From Bacteroidales bacterium (GTDB taxonomy: Bacteria > Bacteroidota > Bacteroidia > Bacteroidales > P3), in assembly GCA_017645585.1 (NCBI GenBank), contig JAGCOF010000038.1:1-64000 (forward strand): a stretch of 64,000 bases of DNA, in the 5' to 3' direction. Under the pieces are notes generated by a model. It saw nothing but the letters and a program-made list of their open reading frames with translations. It had not been told where the DNA came from and did no database searches. The position numbers and the translations under genes are program-made. Positions 16,693 to 25,232 of this stretch are shown piece by piece; the stretch's first letter is position 1; each line of letters begins with the position of its first letter.

Positions 16693-16982
16693 TGTTCCCT
16701 GCATTAGACCCATTGCTGCACTCCGAGTTGCGGCTGGCAGTCATCTCCTTGCTTATGAGTGTCGACGAAGCCGACTTCACTTATATCAAGGAACAGACGG
16801 GTGCCACTTCGGGCAACCTCAGTGTGCAGATTGACAAACTCACCGCCGCAGGCTATATCACAGTGGAAAAAGGATTCAAAGGCAAGATGCCACGCACCAC
16901 CTGTCGTATCACTCCCACAGGGACAGAAGCATTCAAAAACTATGTCAAGGCATTGAAAAAATACATCTCAGCTAGGAAATAG
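16689..16982 (+). CDS. Winged-helix transcriptional regulator (HTH_34 type)
   Basis: 97 residues, almost entirely one winged helix: LHSELRLAVISLLMSVDEADFTYIKEQTGATSGNLSVQIDKL followed by the wing YITVEKGFKGKMPRTTCRITPTG. This matches the small ArsR/MarR-like group catalogued as HTH_34, with no separate effector domain. The ATGA overlap with the membrane protein indicates co-production; a likely role is control of its own operon. The gene ends 10 bases from the converging gene at 16993, with no terminator between them. Confidence 0.9.
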   Translation: MMFPALDPLLHSELRLAVISLLMSVDEADFTYIKEQTGATSGNLSVQIDKLTAAGYITVEKGFKGKMPRTTCRITPTGTEAFKNYVKALKKYISARK

Positions 16983-16992
16983 CCTATGTTAA

Positions 16993-17820
16993 TTATTTCT
17001 TCAGCCACTCCTCCATGGCGGGCAGACTGTCGATGTTGAGTTCCGGGTTGAGGTATTGCTTTATTGTCCTTGATACATTTTTCATTTTGGCAACGGCTTC
17101 GTTGTCTTCGACAAACTTCATCAACTCCTTTTCGCTCACATCCATCATCTCCATGCTTACGCGGTTGTGATCCCGCATTTTGTCGGCAAGATACCGATAA
17201 TAGGCAGCCTTGTCGTGTATTCCTTTGAGTAGCTCGCGATACTTTTTGTTGAGTAGGAATTTGGTTTTCATCGAGTTGCCGGGGTGGAGTTCGGGGTGGT
17301 CCCATATTTCGTCAAATGCCGCCTCGAATTCCGCGATATAGGAGTTGTGCTTGTCCTCTATCGACTTCATGTTGTAGAAGCACACTCCTGCCCAGTTGAT
17401 GAAGTCGAAGTATTTGGTGCTGCTCCAGGAGGCCGTGTTGTTGATGAAAACCGATTCGGCGGTTTTGTCGTAGGCTATACCCAAGGGAATGCCTATCAGC
17501 TTGATATTGCGCTGGTAATCGGAGCTTTCGAGCGAATCGACCGGGATGTTCAACAGATAGGTGGCCATGGTATCGCTCCGTTCCAGGTTCTCGGCTCTCT
17601 CATCCAGTTTCTGGGCAAACTTCTCGACGCTGCCCATCACCATCAGGACCGTCATCTTGCGGTCATGCATACGGCGATGCTGCTGAACGAGGGCCGAGGT
17701 TCCGAACGTGAGAATGATTGAGAGCGTGGTGCCTAGGAAGGTGAGCAAGAGGTACTTCCAAAGGTTTGGCTTTTTCTCCAAGGGCATGTCCGGCACGTTC
17801 ACATCGGGGATGTCATTCAT
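16993..17820 (-). CDS. Single-pass membrane protein of unknown function
   Basis: 275 residues. A polar, Pro-rich N-terminus (NDIPDVNVPDMPLEKKPN) precedes one membrane helix (~22-45, YLLLTFLGTTLSIILTFGTSALV). A long, mostly helical external part follows, with an ESVFINNTASWSSTKYF patch in the middle. The layout (short cytosolic N-terminus, one helix, helical C-terminal domain with a conserved aromatic patch) resembles Bacteroidota DUF6090-like proteins, but I am not sure of the family. It has no co-oriented partner. Confidence 0.75.
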   Translation of the reverse strand: MNDIPDVNVPDMPLEKKPNLWKYLLLTFLGTTLSIILTFGTSALVQQHRRMHDRKMTVLMVMGSVEKFAQKLDERAENLERSDTMATYLLNIPVDSLESSDYQRNIKLIGIPLGIAYDKTAESVFINNTASWSSTKYFDFINWAGVCFYNMKSIEDKHNSYIAEFEAAFDEIWDHPELHPGNSMKTKFLLNKKYRELLKGIHDKAAYYRYLADKMRDHNRVSMEMMDVSEKELMKFVEDNEAVAKMKNVSRTIKQYLNPELNIDSLPAMEEWLKK

Positions 17821-17840
17821 ATTACCGTTATGTTTTTATG

Positions 17841-17879
17841 TGCAAAGGGTTTCCCTCTGGATATGGGAAACCCTTTGTC
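17841..17879 (-). terminator. Hairpin downstream of ackA
   Basis: GCAAAGGGTTTCCC (17842-17855) pairs with GGGAAACCCTTTGT (17865-17878). It lies 16 bases past the ackA stop, but the sequence after the stem on the minus strand is not T-rich, so termination is likely rather than certain. Confidence 0.55.
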
Positions 17880-17894
17880 GTTTGATTGTCTGTT

Positions 17895-19106
17895 TTATTT
17901 TGTGACCAGGGCGTATGTGTCGCTGGCGATGACGTACTCCTCATCGGTGGTGACCACCACGACGGCCATCTTAGAGTCGGGGGTGCTGAGGATGATGTCC
18001 TCGCCCATCACGTTGTCGTTCTTCGAGAAGTCGACCTTGATACCGAGGCACTCCATGTTCTCCAGGATGGGACGACGCATAAACCAGGCGTTCTCGCCGA
18101 TGCCGCCGGTGAAGAGCAGCAGGTCGCAGCCACCCATCTCGGCCATGTAACCGCCGATGTAGCGTTTCACACGCTGGGCAAACATGTCGAAAGCATAGGT
18201 GCAGCGCTCATCGCCGGCATCGCGGCCCGCGCGGATGTCGCGCATATCCTGCTTGCCACCGCTGATGCCCAGCAGACCACTCTGCTTGTTGAGTATCTTG
18301 GTGATGTCCTTCCAATCCTTGCCGTTCTCGACAATCTCTTTCTTGATGATGAACTCGATGACACCGGCGTCCACGTCGCCCGGACGCGAACCCATCAGCA
18401 GACCCTCCAGCGGGGTCATGCCCATCGTGGTGTCGAAGCTCTTGCCGTGGTCGATGGCGCAGATGGAGGCGCCGCTGCCGAGGTGGCAGGAGATAATCTT
18501 CAGGTCGTTCCAATCGCGGCCAATCATCTTGGCGGCCTTCTCGGCGACGAACTTGTGGCTGGTGCCGTGGAAGCCGTAGCGGCGCACGCCGTACTTCTCG
18601 TAGTACTCGTAAGGCACACCGTAGAGGTAGCTCTTCGGCGGCAGGGTGCTGTGGAAGGCGGTGTCGAACACCACAGCCTGCGGCACGTTGGGCAGCACCT
18701 CGCGCATGGCATAGATGCCGGCCAGGTTGCCGGGGGTGTGCAGCGGGGCCAGCGGCGTGAGGGCCTTGATCTTCTCAATCACCTCGTCGGTCACCAGCAC
18801 GCTGTGGTCGAACGACTCGCCACCGTGGGCCACACGGTTGCCGACGGCGCCAATCTCGTTGAAGTCTTTGATGACGCCCATCTGGGGGTCGATCAGCGCG
18901 TTGAGCACAATCTTGATGCCCGCCGTATGGTCGGGGATGGGCACCTGCTCATAGTGCTTCTGACCGTTCCACTTGTGGGTGAACTCACCCATGTCCAAAC
19001 CGATGCGCTCCAGCAGGCCCTTGGCCATCACCTGGGCGTTGTTCGCCATGTCGACCAGCTGATACTTGATCGACGAACTTCCGCAGTTTAAAACTAATAT
19101 CTTCAT
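17895..19106 (-). CDS. ackA: Acetate kinase
   Basis: 403 residues from the ATG at 19106 (MKILVLNCGSSSIKYQL, the family's usual N-terminus; an upstream in-frame ATG would add ten unconserved residues). AckA interconverts acetyl phosphate + ADP and acetate + ATP, the ATP-yielding last step of acetate fermentation. Landmarks are the phosphate loop NCGSSS, VVFDTAFHSTLP, RYGFHGTSHKFV, and HLGSGASICAIDHGKS. The usual partner pta is not adjacent in this window. It has its own promoter at 19134-19163. Confidence 0.97.
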   Translation of the reverse strand: MKILVLNCGSSSIKYQLVDMANNAQVMAKGLLERIGLDMGEFTHKWNGQKHYEQVPIPDHTAGIKIVLNALIDPQMGVIKDFNEIGAVGNRVAHGGESFDHSVLVTDEVIEKIKALTPLAPLHTPGNLAGIYAMREVLPNVPQAVVFDTAFHSTLPPKSYLYGVPYEYYEKYGVRRYGFHGTSHKFVAEKAAKMIGRDWNDLKIISCHLGSGASICAIDHGKSFDTTMGMTPLEGLLMGSRPGDVDAGVIEFIIKKEIVENGKDWKDITKILNKQSGLLGISGGKQDMRDIRAGRDAGDERCTYAFDMFAQRVKRYIGGYMAEMGGCDLLLFTGGIGENAWFMRRPILENMECLGIKVDFSKNDNVMGEDIILSTPDSKMAVVVVTTDEEYVIASDTYALVTK

Positions 19107-19133
19107 ATAGTATGTATTATTATTTTTGAAGTG

Positions 19134-19163
19134 CAAAGATACAAAAAAAAACGGAATTACAAA
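19134..19163 (-). promoter_or_regulatory. ackA promoter
   Basis: On the minus strand TTTG (19160-19163), 18 bases, TATCTTTG (19134-19141), 27 bases before the ackA start codon. Confidence 0.8.
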
Positions 19164-19180
19164 ACATGTTTTTTAACAGA

Positions 19181-19621
19181 CTATTCGTTACACCTGAAAA
19201 CCATTGTCATTTTCTCGGATTGGAGCGTAAGGTCCCTCCCTTTTATCTTATAATTGAAGTCATCTGACCCATAACAATTTATTGTATCCTCAACCCATAT
19301 TTCACTCCCAATATACCCGACTTCTGTTGTGGTGTTTCCCAATAAGTTTATTGTTCCGTTTTGAGTTAATTGATAGTGAGCAGACCAATTATTGGCAATA
19401 AGAAACATTTGCGCAGTAGCGGACTCCTTATTAAAACGGAGCAAGTACCGGTCGTCTCTTTCTGGCCGATCAATGACAGGCACTTTGGAGGAGAAACCAT
19501 TTACAGTTTCAATATTTGTGAGTCTCCATGTGTGTTCATCAATATCATTGTTGTCTTTAGCGCATCCAGCGAAAAGTATCGCAATGATAGTTGCCATAGC
19601 GGCAGAAGCAACTGATTTCAT
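19181..19621 (-). CDS. Small lipoprotein
   Basis: 146 residues with a lipoprotein signal ending ILFAGC (Cys20), so it is probably anchored in the outer membrane. The mature part is beta-rich (HTWRLTNIETVNGF near the start, ending LTLQSEKMTMVFRC), resembling a small lipocalin- or META-like sheet, though no family is certain. Two Cys near the C-terminus could form a disulfide. It lies between ackA and the restriction system and its lower GC suggests an accessory origin. Confidence 0.7.
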   Translation of the reverse strand: MKSVASAAMATIIAILFAGCAKDNNDIDEHTWRLTNIETVNGFSSKVPVIDRPERDDRYLLRFNKESATAQMFLIANNWSAHYQLTQNGTINLLGNTTTEVGYIGSEIWVEDTINCYGSDDFNYKIKGRDLTLQSEKMTMVFRCNE

Positions 19622-19685
19622 TGAATTATGATTTTTTTTGTAACTAACTTCGTTCCCGATTGTATTGTTTTTTATAGTTTCACGT

Positions 19686-20633
19686 TTATAGGTTTGACGA
19701 GAACGGCATACCTTTCATGTACCGTTCCATGTATTTCCAATCGGGATTCCCGTTAGCATCAACAGGCAAACGGATGCTTGAACGCTCCATGAGGTCCTTG
19801 TGCCATTTGCGGCCGTAACTGAAACGGTACTTTTCGTTCTGAATGACCGCACAAAGAAACAGACCCACATATTTATTCAGCCGAAACTTCTTGGGGTATA
19901 GTATATTGACATCATCAGATGCCACAAATGGCCTTGGTTGATAAAACGCCTCTCCGATGGAGCCATTGTAGTTGACAGTAATCAGATTGCCGGGGTGCAG
20001 GTTTTTATCGTTGCCTATCAAGGCAGTCTGTCCATTGTTGCTATCACTTGCGCCAATAAACGGGATGTCCCCCTCGGCCATGTTGGCTTTCGTCAAACGT
20101 TTGCCTTTCTTGATTGTAAAGAGCTGTCCAATAAGGAACAACTGCCACTGTGTCGTATCAAGAGTCTGACGATGGAAAGCCGATTTAGAGGAGAAAAAAC
20201 CTGCCGTGTCCTTGCCAAGATATTGGTCCGGTATCTCATCCCTTGAAGGGACTATGAGCGAATCAAAGGAGGCATTTGCCTCACGCCCAAAGGTTGAAAA
20301 TCGGAACCGGTTGGCCTCGATGCAGGCACAATAGTACAACTTCTCCGACAGAGCCATGTCACCTTTTGGGATAAGCACTTTCACATTTTGTCCAGTAACA
20401 AACGGCTCTTGCTGAACAAAGGAAGAGAGAACGCTACCCCCCATAGCCGAAGTGATGCAGCCAGCCGGGTAGCAGGTGGCTTTTGTGGGAGGCATCACAC
20501 GCGCCGAAACTCCACAATTGACCGAACTACGATTGACAAAGTTACAGCCCGCAGGAGCTTCACATGTCTTGCATTTGTTCAGGTCCAGCTGGTTGCCGTA
20601 GGTGATATTGAATATTTCATCAAGCCTTTGCAT
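19686..20633 (-). CDS. Type IIB restriction-modification specificity subunit (BcgI B-like)
   Basis: 315 residues. It holds two target-recognition half domains in tandem: one from ~1-140 and a second from ~165-300 that starts QLFLIGQLFTIKKGKRLTK and contains GDIPFIGASDSNNG, the phrase typical of S subunits of type I and BcgI-like systems. Each half should read one part of a split DNA target. Its length is close to BcgI B (341 residues as I recall it). The start overlaps the end of the nuclease-methyltransferase gene by 14 bases, so both are co-translated. Confidence 0.82.
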   Translation of the reverse strand: MQRLDEIFNITYGNQLDLNKCKTCEAPAGCNFVNRSSVNCGVSARVMPPTKATCYPAGCITSAMGGSVLSSFVQQEPFVTGQNVKVLIPKGDMALSEKLYYCACIEANRFRFSTFGREANASFDSLIVPSRDEIPDQYLGKDTAGFFSSKSAFHRQTLDTTQWQLFLIGQLFTIKKGKRLTKANMAEGDIPFIGASDSNNGQTALIGNDKNLHPGNLITVNYNGSIGEAFYQPRPFVASDDVNILYPKKFRLNKYVGLFLCAVIQNEKYRFSYGRKWHKDLMERSSIRLPVDANGNPDWKYMERYMKGMPFSSNL

Positions 20634-22491
20634 CGGTCACATTGTTTAGCAACTTGAACGCAATATACTCTTTCATCTTGCGCTCGAAATCGGCCTCCGT
20701 AAGTTGGCTGTAGTCAGTCTCCATATAAGCCTCTGCAACCCATTCGTCTTTGTGGCTCACAGCCCGCATTACCGACAGCCCAGGCTTCTCGGTTTTAGAG
20801 CGGTACAAATCCAGCCATTCTGATTTGATGTCCTTCCAACGGTCAAAGGCATCAATACGTCCTAATGGTTTACGTTTGACAAAGCCGTCATCACGGTAGT
20901 ATCCAAAGAATGTTTTGTGTCCTTGGGGGTGCGGCACATGGGCAGTCCACACCATCACACACGGCGGCACCGACGCTGCTGGATTGAACAGCTCAGGTGG
21001 CATGCTGAATACAGCTTCCAACGTATGGTTTTTGAACAATCGTTCACGTTCCTCCTTGCAGGTGTTGCCTAATGCACAGTTGACGGGGACCACCGCCACC
21101 GCCACGCCGCGAGTGGAAAGGATGGAAAGCAGCTGCTCAACAAACTGCAACTCGTTGTGGTCCAGCTGGGAATAGGGCGGGTTGATAAGTCCAATATCAA
21201 TATGTTCTTTGCGCAGCGAGTCGGCAATTTTCTCGTTGAAGCAACTGCCATAGAAGATATTGCTCTTGCCGTCGCGGCGCACAATCATATTGGCAATGCA
21301 CAAGGTGTATATATGCGGGTCGGCCTCAATGCCGAACAGTCCATTGCGTCTTATCTCTTTTATTTCGTCGGGATTGGCTTCCTTGAACATCTTGCTCATG
21401 GCCGTAACCAAGAAGCTGCCCGATCCGGCGCAGATGTCCACCACCCTGCTGTTCTTGTTCACACCTGCCACATCGGCCATAAAATCGGTCAAATGCTGTG
21501 GAGTGAGCACAATACCGAGGGCCTTTCCATCGTCGCCATTGGAGAATTTGATAAACTCGCTGTAGAACTCGCCCAGAGCGTCGACCGACGAGTCGGAGTG
21601 TGCCATCATGGGCTTAATCTTCATATCCAGCTCGTTGATAAACCACCGCAGCGAACCGTCTTCATCCATCGACGTGGTCTTGAAATGGTCAAGGCTGGCC
21701 ACATTCTCAAAGGTATTCAAGATGTTCTTGATACGGTCATCTTTAATGTCGGCGTCACTGAGCACGTCATTGATAGCGTCGTGCAACCGACGGGTAAGGG
21801 AATGGAGCGATGTGGCACTGATATATTCCTTTTCAAACTCCTTGTTCTGCAATGCAATCAGGATGCCTGCAATAAAGATGGGCTTGTCGTTGGCCGTCAC
21901 TTTGGCCACACGAAGCATGTCTGACATCATCACGGCGGTATTCCTGATCTCCTCAATCGAATAGGCTATGGTAATCTGCTCCCCGCGCAGGTATTTCTGA
22001 TAATTCTCCGGCTCCAGCAGAATGTTGAGCCGTGTGAGGGACTCGGGCTGGTCGGCACCGCGCCTCCAATAGAACGTCGACACCTTGGCATTTCCTTTCC
22101 GTTCGCCACTGACTGCCAATGCAATCACATTGTACTTCTTCTTCAGAAACTTGGCATAATACAACACCCCGTCAACGGCATAGGCTTTAGGGTGGTCGAA
22201 CTTCTCGGAGCAGTGCCACTTGGCCGTCTTTTTACATTCGACCACAATTATTGTATCGGGATCATTGTCAAAGGTAATGATAAATTCAGGGCGAGCCTTC
22301 CCTTTTCCTCCTTGCTCATAATCTTCCAATGTACAAACAGTCGGCTTGCCACCCGCCTCCTGCAGCAGTTGACCAATAGTTGAGTGCTTTGGAGTGTCGC
22401 CTTGGGGAAGTACCTGTCCAAAACCATTTTTACCCAAGCAGCAATCCATTTCACTTAACACAAAGCTCTCACTATATTTCTCATTTGCCAT
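20620..22491 (-). CDS. Type IIB restriction endonuclease/adenine methyltransferase fusion (BcgI A-like)
   Basis: 623 residues combining nuclease and methylase. The N-terminus carries a PD-(D/E)XK pattern, P68-E69 in KARPEFII and E85-x-K87 in IIVVECKK. The central N6-adenine methyltransferase has motif I DICAGSGSF (~350) and motif IV INPPY (~435). A helical region links the two (~200-330). With the separate two-domain S subunit this is the subunit plan of BcgI, which cuts on both sides of a bipartite target; a type I HsdM is excluded by the built-in nuclease and the lack of hsdR. The -7 element is at 22536-22543. Confidence 0.85.
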   Translation of the reverse strand: MANEKYSESFVLSEMDCCLGKNGFGQVLPQGDTPKHSTIGQLLQEAGGKPTVCTLEDYEQGGKGKARPEFIITFDNDPDTIIVVECKKTAKWHCSEKFDHPKAYAVDGVLYYAKFLKKKYNVIALAVSGERKGNAKVSTFYWRRGADQPESLTRLNILLEPENYQKYLRGEQITIAYSIEEIRNTAVMMSDMLRVAKVTANDKPIFIAGILIALQNKEFEKEYISATSLHSLTRRLHDAINDVLSDADIKDDRIKNILNTFENVASLDHFKTTSMDEDGSLRWFINELDMKIKPMMAHSDSSVDALGEFYSEFIKFSNGDDGKALGIVLTPQHLTDFMADVAGVNKNSRVVDICAGSGSFLVTAMSKMFKEANPDEIKEIRRNGLFGIEADPHIYTLCIANMIVRRDGKSNIFYGSCFNEKIADSLRKEHIDIGLINPPYSQLDHNELQFVEQLLSILSTRGVAVAVVPVNCALGNTCKEERERLFKNHTLEAVFSMPPELFNPAASVPPCVMVWTAHVPHPQGHKTFFGYYRDDGFVKRKPLGRIDAFDRWKDIKSEWLDLYRSKTEKPGLSVMRAVSHKDEWVAEAYMETDYSQLTEADFERKMKEYIAFKLLNNVTDAKA

Positions 22492-22535
22492 AATAGGAGG
22501 ATGTATTTTATAAATAACTACATTTTTTCAAAGTG

Positions 22536-22543
22536 CAAAGATA
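22536..22543 (-). promoter_or_regulatory. -7 element of the BcgI-like operon
   Basis: TATCTTTG on the minus strand, 44 bases upstream of the start codon at 22491. No good -33 box is seen at 19-20 bases; a five-unit 11-bp repeat array starts 53 bases further upstream. Confidence 0.7.
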
Positions 22544-22595
22544 CGAAAAAAAACCAAACCGGCGGCAACTTATTTCAAAAAAAACACCTTTCTGG

Positions 22596-22650
22596 TCCGA
22601 CTGTGGTCCGACCGAAGTCCGTGTTTGGTCCGACTGAAGTCCGACTGAGG
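22596..22650 (+). repeat. 11-bp-period array, copy B (partial element)
   Basis: Five head-to-tail 11-bp units: TCCGACTGTGG, TCCGACCGAAG, TCCGTGTTTGG, TCCGACTGAAG, TCCGACTGAGG. They match the inner array of elements A, C and D, but the conserved tail and the end palindromes are missing, so this is a partial or rearranged copy. Confidence 0.8.
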
Positions 22651-22757
22651 GCGGAGGAAAGTGGGCGGAGAAACGGTGCAATGGCGGGGCGGATGTGTAA
22701 AGCGGGAAGTGTAACATTTCGTACCATTGGGCACTTTGTTGTACCACGAGGTAACGA

Positions 22758-22777
22758 TTTTCGCCTTTTGGCGAAAA
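22758..22777. other. Small perfect hairpin upstream of the DUF6266 gene
   Basis: TTTTCGCC-TTTT-GGCGAAAA, an 8-bp stem with a 4-base loop, ending 46 bases before the start codon at 22824. Too short a T run for a confident terminator call; it could sit in the 5' leader. Confidence 0.4.
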
Positions 22778-22823
22778 CACCCTTATTTTAGAGGGCGTCA
22801 AATCTTAATCAAATACAACAGTT

Positions 22824-23432
22824 ATGGCAAGATGCAACAATGGTTTTCTGGGGGCCTTCAGCGGACGACTGGGGCCGGCAGTGGGTTATCTGTGGATGGG
22901 GCGGCAGTGTGTGCGCAGCCTGCCCTCGGCGGTGCACAATCCGCGCACGCCGCGCCAGCAGGCGGGGCGGGCGGTGTTCGGTGCCGCGTCAAGCCTGGCG
23001 GCCTCCATGTCGCAGGCCCTGACGGTGGGGCTGCGCGGCGTGGCGCAGGCGATGCACATGTCGGCGAGGAATGTGTTTATCAGCCTCAACCGGCAGTGTG
23101 TCAGCCTTGTGGAGGGCGAGCCGGTGGTGAACTACGGCGCCCTGCGGCTGTCCGAAGGCGAGCTGGAAAGGGTGGTGTTCGGCGAGGTGGCGACGGGAGA
23201 GCAGATAGATGTGGCGTTCACGTCGGAGGGCGGCATGGGTGCCGACTACGTGTATCTCTACGCCTATGCGCCCGAGGCTGAGTTGGGGGTGCTGTCGGTG
23301 CCGGCGCTGCGCTGCGCGGGGCACGTCGCGCTGCGGCTACCCACGGTGTTCAGCGGCCACGCGGTGCACCTTTACGGCTTCGCGTGGGACCGCGGCCTGC
23401 AGGCCTCGCCGTCGACGTACCTGGGCTGCTTA
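22824..23432 (+). CDS. DUF6266 family protein without its own stop codon
   Basis: The first ~200 residues match the DUF6266 family of Bacteroidota: MARCNNGFLGAFSGRLGPAVGY, then the conserved NPRTPRQQAGRAVFGAASSLA segment and a beta-rich second half ending TYLGC. The family normally ends close to this point. Here the frame stays open past the converging stop of the MBOAT gene and continues antisense to it as far as 24905 (693 codons in all). A stop exists one frame over at 23431-23433, so a one-base slip near the end would restore a normal length. I therefore give the homologous part only. Function of the family is unknown. Confidence 0.7.
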
Positions 23433-25232
23433 GAATTGGAAGTAGATGAAAGGCTGGAGGTCGGCAGTGATGAACTGATAGAGCACGAAAACGGCAATCA
23501 CGACAACCAAGACCATGAGCCAGAGGGGTATACGGGCGAACCAGAGGCGGTAGCGGCGCTTGAAGCGGACGGGGAGCCAATGGACAACCATGCCGAGGGC
23601 GAAAAGAAGGAAGGGAGCCCAATAGTGACCCACGATGTCGGGCACCTGGGCGAGGTTCCACTGAGAGCCAATCTGGTGCACCATCTGGCTGGCGGTGCGC
23701 CAAGCCACCTCGTTGGCCTCGGCGGGGTCGAGATTGGAGCCGCTGCGGAAGAAGAGTCGCGTGAAGCTGATGAAGACAAAGGTGAGGAGGGTGGACCAGA
23801 CGGTGGAGAGGTGAGAGGTGAAAGGTGTGAGATGAGTGGTCGAGGCGATGAGGATGTAGCCGATGAGCATCACGGTGGTGATGAAGCTGAGCATGTTGAA
23901 GAGGGGCGCATGGGTGAGCAGGCGGAGGAGCCAGAGGGCGGCGGTGACGCTGCCGAGGGCCACGAAACGGGTGTGCCAGGTGCGCTTGCTCCACCACTTG
24001 TGCACCAAGATGCCCAGGCCGTTGAGGCCGCCCCAGGTGATGAAGTTGAACGAGGCACCGTGCCAGAGGCCGCCGAGGAGCATGGTGTCCATGTTGTTGA
24101 CGTTGGTGCCGAGGGTGCGGCGATGGGCAGGCCGCAGCCACCAGAGCAGGCCGATGACCACGAGCACGGCCACCACAGCCAGCGCGAACCACAGGTTGTG
24201 CAGACGGAAGGCGGCAATGGCGAGGATGAGGGCCAGGAGGCTGTAGCTGAGCCAGCCGGCGGTGCGGTTGCCACCAAGGGGTATGTAGAGGTAGTCGCGC
24301 AGCCAACGCGAGAGCGACATGTGCCAACGGCGCCAGAAGTCGGTGGGGTTCTGCGCCTTGTAAGGCGAGTTGAAGTTGACGGGCAGATAGAAGCCCATAA
24401 GCATGGCCACGCCGATGGCGATGTCGGTGTAGCCCGAGAAGTCGGCATAGACCTGCAGCGAGTAGAGCATCAGGGCCGAGAAGTTCTCAAAGGGAGTGTA
24501 GAGGAGGGGATTCTCGAAGACGCGGTCGACGAAGTTGACAGCCAAATAGTCGCTGAGGACCAGCTTCTTGACAAGACCGTTGAGTATCCAGAACACGGCG
24601 ATGCCGAACTGCCGGCGACCGAGGAAGAAGGGCTTATAGAGCTGCGGCACGAATTGGTCGGCGCGGAGGATGGGGCCCGCCACCAACTGAGGGAAGAAGG
24701 AGGTATAGAAACCAAAGTCGAGGATGTTGGCGACGTGGGGTATCTTGCGCTTGTAGACATCAACAATGTAGCTGATGTTCTGGAAGGTGAAGAAGCTGAT
24801 GCCCACCGGCAGCAGTATCTTGATGGCGATGCTGTACTCGGTGCCGAAGGTGGCGTTGAAGATGTCGGTGAAGAAGTAGGCATACTTGAAGAAGCCGAGC
24901 ATTAGCAGGTTGAGGGTGACGCCGACGGCCATCATGGCCTTGCGGCGCGGCTGCGATAGGCTGCAGTCCATGCCAATGCCGAGCATCCAGCCCAGCAGGG
25001 TGGAGAAGACCAACAGAAGAACGAAGAGGCCCGAGGTCTTGTAGTAGAAAAAGAGGCTGACGAAGAAGAGGTAGGCGTTGCGGGCGGTGAGGCGCCAGCT
25101 GCGGGTGGCGATGAAAGAGAAGCCGGCATAGACCAACAGGAAGAACACCCAGAAGTGTATCTGGGTGAAGAGCAGCGGATGCTGGCTGTCGAAGCTCAGC
25201 AGCTGGAGCAGGTATGTCGGCAGGTCGGACAC
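23430..25232 (-). CDS. MBOAT family O-acyltransferase (AlgI-like)
   Basis: 600 residues with about a dozen membrane helices. AlgI-type MBOAT proteins move acetyl groups across the inner membrane for O-acetylation of extracytoplasmic glycans. Landmarks: FKYAYFFTDIFN, LLPVGISFFTFQNISYIVDVY, the DFWRRWHMSLSRWLRDYLYIPLGG block, and the presumed active-site His in MLLGGLWHGASFNF (~390). A short in-frame repeat-like segment (HLTPFTSHLS, ~500) interrupts the C-terminal part. It is the last gene of a nine-gene operon, preceded by two SGNH hydrolases that likely act with it. Confidence 0.93.
   Translation of the reverse strand: MSDLPTYLLQLLSFDSQHPLLFTQIHFWVFFLLVYAGFSFIATRSWRLTARNAYLFFVSLFFYYKTSGLFVLLLVFSTLLGWMLGIGMDCSLSQPRRKAMMAVGVTLNLLMLGFFKYAYFFTDIFNATFGTEYSIAIKILLPVGISFFTFQNISYIVDVYKRKIPHVANILDFGFYTSFFPQLVAGPILRADQFVPQLYKPFFLGRRQFGIAVFWILNGLVKKLVLSDYLAVNFVDRVFENPLLYTPFENFSALMLYSLQVYADFSGYTDIAIGVAMLMGFYLPVNFNSPYKAQNPTDFWRRWHMSLSRWLRDYLYIPLGGNRTAGWLSYSLLALILAIAAFRLHNLWFALAVVAVLVVIGLLWWLRPAHRRTLGTNVNNMDTMLLGGLWHGASFNFITWGGLNGLGILVHKWWSKRTWHTRFVALGSVTAALWLLRLLTHAPLFNMLSFITTVMLIGYILIASTTHLTPFTSHLSTVWSTLLTFVFISFTRLFFRSGSNLDPAEANEVAWRTASQMVHQIGSQWNLAQVPDIVGHYWAPFLLFALGMVVHWLPVRFKRRYRLWFARIPLWLMVLVVVIAVFVLYQFITADLQPFIYFQF

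Noticed and set aside
19686..22491. The restriction genes read as an ordinary type I system
   Set aside because: No hsdR-like helicase is nearby and the methylase polypeptide carries its own nuclease motif, so BcgI-like type IIB fits better.
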